A DNA stretch of 64,000 bases from Schaedlerella arabinosiphila (lineage in GTDB: Bacteria > Bacillota > Clostridia > Lachnospirales > Lachnospiraceae): the NCBI RefSeq assembly GCF_003885045.1, contig NZ_RHJS01000002.1, positions 2,046,001-2,110,000 on the forward strand. The letters run 5' to 3'. Both the position numbers and the translations under genes were made by a program. Numbering within the stretch: position 1 is the stretch's first letter; each line of letters starts with the position of its first letter. Below, in pieces: positions 25,823-33,007 of the stretch. A model generated the notes under the pieces. It saw only the letters and a list, made by a program, of their open reading frames with translations. It ran no database searches and was not told where the DNA came from.

Positions 25823-26879
25823 ATGTGAATAACTCCTTTGCTATTTTTGTGATGTCCACAGGCATACACGGCCCGCGGATTTTACTCGTTTCTATCACTG
25901 CATCCGTATATATACTTTTACCCTTGCAGTCATATATACAATTCTTACAACTCCTACACGGAGAAAGATACGCGCGTATTATAGGGCCGGAAAGTGCAAC
26001 GCCCCCTTCTGGCTCATTTTGATGCGTTCCTTCCGCCATAGCCCCAGTCAGTTTCCTGCTGTACCATGTGACGATACAGTTAAGCTGTTCATGGTCAGAA
26101 CCTTTTTTCTGCGTATTTGCACCCAAAATGCGTATTTTATCCAGAATACTTATAATATCCTCCTGGGTAGGCATTGAAACCTCTGTACCGGTTGGGTACA
26201 GTCTATTAAAAATGAGGCAGCCATAGGATCCGGGCAGACGGTACAGAGCAAAGACATCCCCATGCTTCTGAAAAAACCTCCATACCTTCGTCTTTTCCCA
26301 GCCCCATCGCTGACCCAAGGCTTCCAAAGTCAAAACGGCGCCATATTTCCCATACTGGACAGCCGGCGCCAGGAATGAAAACACATTGTTTGTTTCCTCA
26401 AATACCGTGTGGCACCAAAGGTCAAGCCATGCGTCAGATTCCTCAAATTTAGTTTGCTTTGCGGCAAGCCGCTCTGTTATGCTGCGGGGAAGGCAGAGAA
26501 AACCATACCCTTCGGTGGCATAAACAGACCCATCCATACAAGCCTCTCCTGAGCATTTCAAAACCCAGTCTGTAACCTGATAGGTGAGCTTTTTCGTTTT
26601 TGTATCCAATGTATATTCAAGATATCCCAACTCTGAGAGCGCCTGAAGCGTTTCCAGCGCCTTAGAGCGGCTTTTCATACCCAGTATGCTCTTTAGCCCT
26701 ACAACGCCTCCAGACCACATGCCAGGGCTTACAGTGTTGCTATAACCACAATAAGAGGCCTGTCCTTTGCGGAATGCCGCACGGGATGCAAGCTTCGCCC
26801 AGTATCCCATAAGTCCTTTGCCTTCTGGCAGACGATTACGGGGCAGTTTTACCCATTGATACTTCATTAAGCATTTCAC
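25806..26879 (-). CDS. replication-initiator-like protein with C-terminal Cys cluster
   Basis: A 357-residue protein; the GTG at 26879 follows AAGGAGG by 8 bases and is preferred over an earlier start without a site. Two winged-helix-like segments are suggested, around residues 60-110 (SRSKALETLQALSELGYLEY) and 185-230 (LEALGQRWGWEKTKVWRFF). The second is typical of replication-initiator-type proteins that pair two winged helices. Near the C-terminus CRSCKNCIYDC gives four closely spaced cysteines that could bind zinc or an iron-sulfur cluster. The role may be replication of the excised element or regulation. It is cotranscribed with the sigma-like gene. Confidence 0.55.
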   Translation of the reverse strand: MKCLMKYQWVKLPRNRLPEGKGLMGYWAKLASRAAFRKGQASYCGYSNTVSPGMWSGGVVGLKSILGMKSRSKALETLQALSELGYLEYTLDTKTKKLTYQVTDWVLKCSGEACMDGSVYATEGYGFLCLPRSITERLAAKQTKFEESDAWLDLWCHTVFEETNNVFSFLAPAVQYGKYGAVLTLEALGQRWGWEKTKVWRFFQKHGDVFALYRLPGSYGCLIFNRLYPTGTEVSMPTQEDIISILDKIRILGANTQKKGSDHEQLNCIVTWYSRKLTGAMAEGTHQNEPEGGVALSGPIIRAYLSPCRSCKNCIYDCKGKSIYTDAVIETSKIRGPCMPVDITKIAKELFTYEQTG

Positions 26880-26993
26880 ATCGGACACCTCCTTCCTAAA
26901 AATGGACACGTTCGCCTATCGGCTCACTGATCGCGGTATTCGCCATATGGGAACGCAAGCGTCCCCGCATGGCTCATTACTCGCACAAAAATA

Positions 26994-27026
26994 GGGCGAC
27001 CTCTTTTTTCCCTAAAGAAGCCGCCC
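26994..27026 (-). terminator. terminator after the DUF5348 gene
   Basis: On the minus strand GGGCGGCTTCTTT pairs with AAAGAGGTCGCCC across a 7-base loop, followed by TATTTTTGT. A smaller hairpin, GGGAACGC with GCGTCCC, lies further downstream in the same gap. Confidence 0.7.
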
Positions 27027-27039
27027 GGCAATTAAACTG

Positions 27040-27252
27040 CTAAAGTCTTACAACCAATCCTGAAATGTTATCTGTCTTGATACCCACCAGATACCAGTCT
27101 TCACCAAGCTCAATCCTGGTGGGTACCCATTTGCCATTAATCAGCACATCCATACCAGTTCCACAATGTAATCCCCCATAATAAGATTCCAGTCCAAATC
27201 GTATGTCCATCCGCTCGCTTGACGGATCGTAAAATAAAGATCCCTGTTTCAT
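27040..27252 (-). CDS. DUF5348 family protein
   Basis: A 70-residue protein; the ATG at 27252 follows TTGGAGG by 8 bases. It carries the DUF5348 pattern: a short beta-rich domain with LHCGTGMDVLI, then WVPTRIE, then WYLVG and a final G-x-x-VRL. These small proteins are frequent in conjugative elements and phages of clostridia; the function is not known. It is the first gene of the element block in the direction of transcription, and its 5-prime region including the ribosome site is part of a direct repeat whose second copy lies beyond the Fic gene. Confidence 0.8.
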   Translation of the reverse strand: MKQGSLFYDPSSERMDIRFGLESYYGGLHCGTGMDVLINGKWVPTRIELGEDWYLVGIKTDNISGLVVRL

Positions 27253-27446
27253 AAAATTTTCCTCCAATTCTTTTTCAATCTCTTTACTAAGTATTTCCAG
27301 TTATTTACTCTTAAATCACTACATGATATAATGAGTTTACTCATTCAACGAGTAGCAAATTGCGATTACAGATGCCTGCATCTGTAATATAATAAAAAAC
27401 GACCAGACAGGTTAGCTACTCCTATCTGGCCGTTTATGACAAGTAT
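27248..27446. repeat. direct repeat, copy A (about 199 bp)
   Basis: This segment recurs at 28701-28896 in the same orientation with roughly 90 percent identity by eye. It spans the ATG and ribosome site of the DUF5348 gene, its AT-rich upstream region, a perfect 11-bp inverted repeat (ATTACAGATGC, CT, GCATCTGTAAT) and a hairpin CCAGACAGG with CCTATCTGG. Copy A also has the palindrome AATGAGT-TT-ACTCATT, which is broken in copy B. Confidence 0.9.
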
Positions 27447-27539
27447 GAAATTGTCTTAAATTCCTAATAATATTGTGTTGGGAAATCAAATAATTTCTGT
27501 CATTTATGATTTTTATGACGTAAGCAAACTATTTTCCAC

Positions 27540-28586
27540 TTAAATTCTAACATATCCTGTAGCTGGCCCTGAGCCAACCTTTGCAATGTGACCATTTTTA
27601 ACTAATTCTGTCAAAGTCCGTTCTATTGTTGTTTTACTTATATCCGGACAAGTATCCATGATTTCTTTCTTTGTAATTTTTCCAATCTTTTGATCAATTA
27701 AAGCTTTGATTCTATCTGGTTTAGAAAGACTTCTGTTTTTTAAATGTTCCACACGATTTTCAAACTCATTATATGCTTTTAATGTAACTCCCAGATAGTA
27801 TCTTACAAAAGGCTCATAGGCATTCTCATTTTCATGCCAGTCTCCGGAACTTGCCTGTAATGCCTCATAATAAGTTTCCTTTGTCTTTTCAATCAGCATT
27901 TCCATACTGATATATTTTCCTACAATATATCCAGCTTTATAAAACAAAAGGAGTGTAAGCAAACGGCTCATACGTCCATTCCCGTCATTAAAAGGGTGGA
28001 TACACAGAAAATCAAGGACAAACATTGGAATCAATATCAGTTTATCAATATAATCCGCTTCCCATGCCTCCCAAAAACGATTGCAGAGTTCCTCCACTGC
28101 TTCTGCCGTCTGAAATGCTGGAACAGGAATAAACCGCACTTTTTCATGGCCTTCAGAATCTATCTCAGCGATCAGATTATCAGAATTTTTATAATTGCCA
28201 CCGACAGCTCCACGTGAGAAAGAGTATAAATCCCGATGAAGCTGCAAAATCATATTTGACCTCGGAACAATATATTCATAGCTTTCATGTATCATGGCAA
28301 GCACTTCCCGGTAACCTGCAATTTCCTCCTCAGAACGGTTGCGTGGTTCTGCTTTCTGATTTACCAGCTCTTTTAACCGCTTATCTGTTGTATAGATACC
28401 TTCAATACGGTTAGATGCTCCTGTACTTTGAATCATAGCCACTTCCAGCAATGTTTTTAATTCGTCCTGATTTGCCTCAAAGAATAACTCCTGTTTTCCT
28501 TTATGTTCATGAATACTGGCAATCATTTGGACAATTTCTGGTGTTAATAATTTTTCAGGCGTTTTTCTATAATCAAATATCCTCAT
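27540..28586 (-). CDS. Fic-domain AMP transferase with built-in inhibitory helix and winged helix
   Basis: A 348-residue Fic protein. The active-site motif HPFNDGNGR is at 197-205, with catalytic His197; such enzymes move AMP (or another nucleotide part) from ATP to a hydroxyl of a target protein. The N-terminal inhibitory motif SNRIEG (58-63) places the inhibitory Glu62 in the same chain, making it a class II, self-inhibited Fic protein. The C-terminus (about 285-345) is a winged helix-turn-helix, suggesting autoregulation. The gene lies alone between two direct repeats at the end of the conjugative element. Base composition is AT-richer than the neighbouring genes, in keeping with separate acquisition. 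Target unknown. Confidence 0.92.
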   Translation of the reverse strand: MRIFDYRKTPEKLLTPEIVQMIASIHEHKGKQELFFEANQDELKTLLEVAMIQSTGASNRIEGIYTTDKRLKELVNQKAEPRNRSEEEIAGYREVLAMIHESYEYIVPRSNMILQLHRDLYSFSRGAVGGNYKNSDNLIAEIDSEGHEKVRFIPVPAFQTAEAVEELCNRFWEAWEADYIDKLILIPMFVLDFLCIHPFNDGNGRMSRLLTLLLFYKAGYIVGKYISMEMLIEKTKETYYEALQASSGDWHENENAYEPFVRYYLGVTLKAYNEFENRVEHLKNRSLSKPDRIKALIDQKIGKITKKEIMDTCPDISKTTIERTLTELVKNGHIAKVGSGPATGYVRI

Positions 28587-28630
28587 ATTATTTACCTCAT
28601 TTCTAAAATATCTGCATCATTTTACCACAA

Positions 28631-28662
28631 AATGACGGAGATTCCAATACAATGACGGAGAT
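28631..28662 (-). promoter_or_regulatory. two 12-bp operator-like repeats in the Fic promoter
   Basis: AATGACGGAGAT occurs twice, 20 bases apart (about two helix turns), just upstream of the Fic gene. On the minus strand TTGGAA, 17 bases and TAAAAT can serve as promoter overlapping one repeat. The winged helix of the Fic protein is a candidate binder. Confidence 0.55.
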
Positions 28663-28700
28663 ATTTTCTTGTACTTATCCTTTACCACATCACGCAATGC

Positions 28701-28896
28701 TTCATAGAATTTTCCTCCAATTCTTTTTCAATCTCCTTACTAAGTATTTCCAGTTATTTACTCTTAAATCACAACATGTTATAATGAGTATGCCATTCAA
28801 CGAGTAGCGAATTGCGATTACAGATGCCTGCATCTGTAATATAAGAAAATTGACCAGACAGGTTAGCTACTCCTATCTGGCCGTTTATGACAGGTA
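28701..28896. repeat. direct repeat, copy B (about 196 bp)
   Basis: Second copy of the repeat at 27248-27446. It keeps the GGAGG ribosome site and an ATG on the minus strand, but the reading frame stops after seven codons, so it is the upstream region of a DUF5348-type gene without the gene. The 11-bp inverted repeat and the CCAGACAGG hairpin are retained. Confidence 0.9.
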
Positions 28897-29055
28897 TTCA
28901 ATTATGAATATGTATTTACCGAAACTGCTCCTCCTTTCACTTACATTCACATATCCGCGCAGATACAGTGTCCCATTCTTGGTCAATGAATTAGGATAAC
29001 CACCAGAAACGCCCTATTTATCAGCATTTCCTGTGTTGTCCTTATTATAACTCAC
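28897..29055. other. gene-free end segment of the element
   Basis: About 160 bases between repeat copy B and the cut spoIVB gene. On the minus strand a short open frame of about 40 codons without a start or ribosome site is seen, plus an AAAGGAGGAG sequence with no gene after it. No recombinase or further repeat is recognised. The right attachment site of the element should lie at its right border. Confidence 0.45.
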
Positions 29056-30051
29056 TCACATTCCCTGGATAATCCCTCCTGTTTTGTCGAGCAGTTCCTG
29101 ATCCGTCACCTGAAATACGATCCCCTTATTGACCTCCTTAGGTTCCGGGTCCACGCCGTTGATCATGACCGAGTATTCCCGGATCTCATCCTCCAGGTAG
29201 CAGCGGATCACCGCCTCCCCGGTCCGGATCTCCTCCTTCGAAGCTACCTGCACAGGAATCTGTTCCCGGAACAGGTCGTCGATCTTATCCACGGCCCCGT
29301 AGATCCCGGCTTCCGTATTTTTGTCAATGCTGCCCAGACGGTTGAAGGAATTGTATACGATCAGACCTTCCATGCTCCCTGGGATTCCGTATTCGCCCTT
29401 GAGTATGGAGCGGATGCTGGTCTTATACAGGCTTCCGTCTTCTATTTCCATCAAAACATTGGTATCCGCGTCATGGATTCCATGCCCCAGTGCCCCGAAC
29501 CTGCTGTTCTGGTTGAGAAAGGTGATGGTGCCCAGTCCCTGCACGTTGTCCCGGACCCAGATACCCAGCTTATAATCGTTGGGCGCGTTTTCCACCGCCT
29601 CCAGACGCACGTCCATGGTCTCATCCTCCCTGCGCAGGGTCAATACCACCTCTCTGTCGGTCAGATTTTTCAGAACCTGGATCAGGTCATCCTTTCCGGT
29701 AACATTTTCCTGGTTGATTCCTACGATATAGTCTCCGGATTTTACGAGATTGTTGGCCGGATCATGCTCCTGTCCGTCCACGCCTTCAATGGTCTGCGTA
29801 TCCAGGACTAAAACGCCGTCCGTTTCCATATAAATGCCCACAGGCATCCCTCCCACCAGGACCGTATCCTCCCCGATCTCAATGGTGCTGACTTCCTCCT
29901 GGGGAATATAGCCTGCCGCAGCCCATCCCAGGCACCCGGAAGCCAGCAGCCCGGCGAAAAATACGGCCCCCAGGATCATGCTTTTGATTCCTTTGTTCTT
30001 CATGCCGCCATACATCCTTCCTGTTCTCATTTTCTCACGTAAAGATTCCAT
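29056..30051 (-). pseudogene. spoIVB: spoIVB-like S55 protease, cut before its catalytic serine
   Basis: A 331-residue N-terminal part of a SpoIVB-type protease, the sporulation signal that triggers sigma-K processing. Present are the membrane anchor (about 22-48), a PDZ domain (about 70-150), the catalytic histidine in FGALGHGIHD (His190) and the conserved aspartate in VTDQELL (Asp317). In the family the next block is G-M-S-G-S-P with the catalytic serine; here the frame reads GGIIQGM and then TGA. About 60-80 C-terminal residues are missing. The stop falls at the border with the conjugative element, so insertion is the simplest cause. The ATG at 30051 lacks a clear site; the one at 30003 (AGGAAGG upstream) is also possible. 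Confidence 0.88.
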
Positions 30052-30291
30052 TTATACCCAAAGCTGAAAAATTTTTGTATCCCTTAAATTATAGGTTTTT
30101 GCATACAAAAACGAATACCGCACAGTTTTTGGTATCCGTTTTTCAGCTTTGTCATTATTATATGGACTCAGGAAAGATTTCACACTGGTATTCTTATTCA
30201 CAGATTTCCTTTTTTTTCAAAAAAAATGAGAACAGCGGCATCTCCCCGCCGGGAAGCGGCGGCGTTTTTTTACATCCCGAAGGGTTATGAA
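30052..30291. other. gene-free region with nested inverted repeats upstream of spoIVB
   Basis: AAGCTGAAAA (30061-30070) matches TTTTCAGCTT (30140-30149) perfectly, and inside it AAAAACGAATACC (30107-30119) pairs with GGTATCCGTTTTT (30131-30143) with one mismatch. The inner hairpin has T-runs on both strands and could terminate in both directions. A GC-rich hairpin CCGCC/GGCGG at 30246-30262 followed by seven T faces the plus strand. No gene is seen. Confidence 0.5.
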
Positions 30292-30329
30292 AAGGAGACT
30301 GCCGTCTTTCTTTTGATGGCAGTCTCCTT
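30292..30329 (-). terminator. terminator after the EF-G-like gene
   Basis: A perfect 12-bp hairpin, AAGGAGACTGCC with GGCAGTCTCCTT and a 14-base loop, lies 35 bases after the stop codon, with a short T-run on the minus strand. Confidence 0.8.
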
Positions 30330-30363
30330 CTGTGCGGAAAAATCCGCACAGTCTGGAATTTTT

Positions 30364-32442
30364 TTATGCTTCAGCTGCGGCCCGTGCAGCGATCTCTTTT
30401 TCCTGTACATCGGACGGAGCCTGCTCATATCTGGCAAATGTATATTCGTAGGTTCCTCTTCCGCCGGTCATGGAGCGCAGGATCGTGCAGTATCCGAACA
30501 GTCCGGTCATGGGGATGTCGGCCTCGATCACCTGCTTGCCGCCTGCGATCGGGTTCATGCCCAGTACGCGGCCGCGGCGCTTGTTCAGATCTCCCATGAC
30601 ATCTCCGGTATAGCTGTCCGGAACGGTCACCTTCAGCGATACGATGGGTTCTAAGAGTACCGGCGACGCTTCCATGAAGCCCTTCTTAAATGCCTGGCAG
30701 GTAGCGGTCTTGAACGCCATCTCCGAGGAGTCTACCGGATGGTAAGATCCATCGTAGAGAATCGCCTTCACGCCTACAACCGGATATCCGGCCAAGGGAC
30801 CCTTCACCACGGAATCCTGAAGGCCCTTTTCCACTGCCGGGAAGTAGTTCTTCGGCACTGCGCCGCCGACTACGACCTCTTCAAATACATAAGGCGTCTC
30901 CAGATCTCCGGAGGGTTCGAATTTCATCTTCACGTGGCCGTACTGTCCGTGTCCGCCGGACTGCTTCTTATACTTGGTGTCCACGTCGGAATTTTTGCGG
31001 ATGGTCTCGCGGAAGGCAACCTTCGGTGTCTCCAGGACAATCTCCGCTTTGTATCTGGACAGCAGCTTGCTGACCGCGATCTCTAAGTGCTGGTCGCCCA
31101 TGCCGTAGAGCAGGGACTGGCGGTTCTCACTGTCGATGACCGCCTTGAGAGTCACGTCCTCCGCCATCATACGCGCCAGGGACTGAGATACCTTATCTTC
31201 CTCTCCTTTGTTCTTAACGCGGTATCTCATATATGTATACGGTACGGAATACTCGGTCTTTGTATACAGCACCTGTGTATTCTTCGTGGAAAGCGTATCG
31301 CCTGTCTTCGTATTTGCCAGCTTCGCGATCGCGCCGATATCTCCCGCAAACAACTCGCTGACCTCCGTCGGCTTGTTGCCGCTCATGATATACAGCTTGC
31401 CCGGCTTCTCCTCTGCCTCGCTGGTTGCATTGAAAAGAACATCATCGCCTTTGAGTACACCGGAGCACACCTTTACGAAGGAATATTTTCCGATAAACGG
31501 ATCCACCATTGTCTTGAATACATAAGCGGTCTTCGCCTTGGAGAAATCGTAATTGCCTTCGAAGATATCGTTGGTCGTCCGGTTGATTCCCGCACAGCTT
31601 CTCTTGTCCGGGCTTGGGAAGAAACGCACGATGTCGGACAGCAGGTTCGCAACGCCCTGGGCCTCAATATTGGAGCCCATTGCTACCGGCACGATGTCTC
31701 CGCCCATCACTTCGGTACGCATGGCCGCGCGGATCTCTTCTACGGAAAATTCTTCTCCGCCGAAATACCGCTCCATGAACTCTTCGCTTGTCTCTGCCAC
31801 CGCTTCCATCAGGGAATCACGCAGGGTCTGGAGGTTCTCCTGGCAGTAATCTGGGATCTCGCATTCCTCTCTCTGGCCGATGCCGGTATATCTTCTTCCC
31901 GCGTTCTTGATGATGTTGATATATCCGACCAGCTTCTCGTTCTCACGGATCGGCTGGAAATGGGGCGCGATCTTCTTGCCGTATCTTGCGGTCAAATCTT
32001 CCACAACCTGACGGAAGCTGGCATCGTCCACGTCCATCTCTGTCACGTAGATCATACGGGGCAGATGGTACTTCTCGCAGAGTTCCCATGCCTTCTCCGT
32101 GCCTACCTGCACCCCGGCCTTGCCGGATACCACGATCACCGCCGCGTCCGCCGCGCTGACTGCTTCCTCTACCTCCCCGACAAAATCGAAGTATCCCGGG
32201 GTGTCCAATATATTGATCTTGGCCTTTTCCCACTCAATCGGCACGATGCTTGTGCTGATAGAAAATCCTCGCTTCTGCTCTTCCTTATCAAAATCACTGG
32301 TCGTATTGGACTCGGAAACCTTGCCCATACGCTTTGTAGCTCCGGATACATATAACATTGCCTCCACCAGGCTCGTCTTACCGCTGCCCCCGTGTCCAAG
32401 CAATACTACGTTTCTGATTTCATCCGTTCTGTAAACCTTCAT
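30364..32442 (-). CDS. EF-G-like translation GTPase (FusA paralogue)
   Basis: A 692-residue protein with all five EF-G domains. The P-loop is GHGGSGKT (16-23). Switch II reads DTPGY rather than DTPGH (Tyr84 in place of the catalytic histidine), and the G4 motif is TEMD (134-137) instead of NKMD. These changes are shared by a known EF-G-like family of Firmicutes and other bacteria, so they are not local damage. Without the histidine, GTP hydrolysis on the ribosome is probably slow or used differently; nucleotide specificity may also differ. It is the only gene between its terminator and a 565-base gap. Confidence 0.9.
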   Translation of the reverse strand: MKVYRTDEIRNVVLLGHGGSGKTSLVEAMLYVSGATKRMGKVSESNTTSDFDKEEQKRGFSISTSIVPIEWEKAKINILDTPGYFDFVGEVEEAVSAADAAVIVVSGKAGVQVGTEKAWELCEKYHLPRMIYVTEMDVDDASFRQVVEDLTARYGKKIAPHFQPIRENEKLVGYINIIKNAGRRYTGIGQREECEIPDYCQENLQTLRDSLMEAVAETSEEFMERYFGGEEFSVEEIRAAMRTEVMGGDIVPVAMGSNIEAQGVANLLSDIVRFFPSPDKRSCAGINRTTNDIFEGNYDFSKAKTAYVFKTMVDPFIGKYSFVKVCSGVLKGDDVLFNATSEAEEKPGKLYIMSGNKPTEVSELFAGDIGAIAKLANTKTGDTLSTKNTQVLYTKTEYSVPYTYMRYRVKNKGEEDKVSQSLARMMAEDVTLKAVIDSENRQSLLYGMGDQHLEIAVSKLLSRYKAEIVLETPKVAFRETIRKNSDVDTKYKKQSGGHGQYGHVKMKFEPSGDLETPYVFEEVVVGGAVPKNYFPAVEKGLQDSVVKGPLAGYPVVGVKAILYDGSYHPVDSSEMAFKTATCQAFKKGFMEASPVLLEPIVSLKVTVPDSYTGDVMGDLNKRRGRVLGMNPIAGGKQVIEADIPMTGLFGYCTILRSMTGGRGTYEYTFARYEQAPSDVQEKEIAARAAAEA

Positions 32443-32759
32443 GCTGCTGCCTCCTTGTTTCTATTTTATGCGCATCTGCCCAAGAATCGTCCAAACCTCC
32501 TCTGTACATCCGCTATCCGTACAAATTCATTTTATCTTTTTCTTACCACAGCCGTACACACTCTGTAAATATTGTACTAAACTTCTGCCCTTATTACAAC
32601 TCTTTTATAAATTTTTCACATATTTTCTACATCTTTTTTCTTTTCCCTCCTTAAAACCCCCTCTTTATCGTACTCCCTTCTCCCCCCACTTCCTCATATG
32701 CCGCCCCCCGCCGCCTACATTCCCCACAGCTGCCGCCGTTCCCGGTAAGCCGGAAAACA
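32443..32759. other. gene-free pyrimidine-rich stretch
   Basis: About 317 bases upstream of the EF-G-like gene, rich in T and C on the plus strand (A and G on the minus strand). I see no gene or clear promoter; the EF-G promoter must lie here. Confidence 0.4.
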
Positions 32760-32894
32760 GCTCCGTCAAAAAGAATGGTCCAAAGGAACCTCTCAAACAA
32801 CGCCAGCGCTTAACGAGGTCCTTTCGAGTTTAGCACTGCTGCGTTGTTTGCGAAGCGAAAGCGGGGTGACGCGGACCATTCTTTTTGACGGAGC
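32760..32894. repeat. 135-bp palindromic element with 22-bp perfect arms
   Basis: The arms at 32760-32781 and 32873-32894 are perfect inverted copies (outer end GCTCCGTCAAAAAGAATGG). Inside, CAAACAACGC and GCGTTGTTTG form a second perfect 10-bp pairing. The whole can fold into one long branched hairpin. It lies in the gap between divergent genes and looks like a miniature inverted-repeat element or a repeat-derived RNA. Confidence 0.85.
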
Positions 32895-32933
32895 GTCCTC
32901 CCCCCGCTCCCCTCAATTCGGCGCAACTCTCCC

Positions 32934-32962
32934 TTTACTTTTACGATTTAAAATGCTAAAAT
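32934..32962 (+). promoter_or_regulatory. probable promoter of tyrA-aroA
   Basis: TTTACT, a 17-base spacer and TAAAAT, about 45 bases before the tyrA start codon. An AGAGAGG ribosome site precedes the ATG. Confidence 0.45.
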
Positions 32963-33007
32963 ATTTGTGGTTTTTCATTTCAAAAAAATATAAAGAGAGG
33001 ATAAAAC

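Larger units (their letters stand above)
2822..29055. mobile_element. conjugative-type (ICE-like) element, part inside this window
   Basis: A nearly unbroken minus-strand block carries VirB2-, VirB4-, VirB6- and VirD4-like proteins, a PrgI-type protein, a wall hydrolase, a wall-anchored adhesin, its own signal peptidase and sigma factor, and DUF3268 and DUF5348 proteins typical of clostridial conjugative elements. The right end is placed at 29055-29058, where a spoIVB-like gene is cut. The left limit is uncertain. No relaxase, integrase or matching spoIVB 3-prime fragment occurs in the window, so the genes at 1-2821 may be cargo and the element may run on beyond position 1. The given start is only the end of the last gene clearly not part of the transfer block. 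Confidence 0.7.

Noticed and set aside
31087..32355. Plus-strand open frame of 422 codons inside the EF-G-like gene
   Set aside because: It is antisense to a gene with clear family motifs, has no ribosome site, and its translation shows only frame-shadow composition (many His, Leu, Arg).
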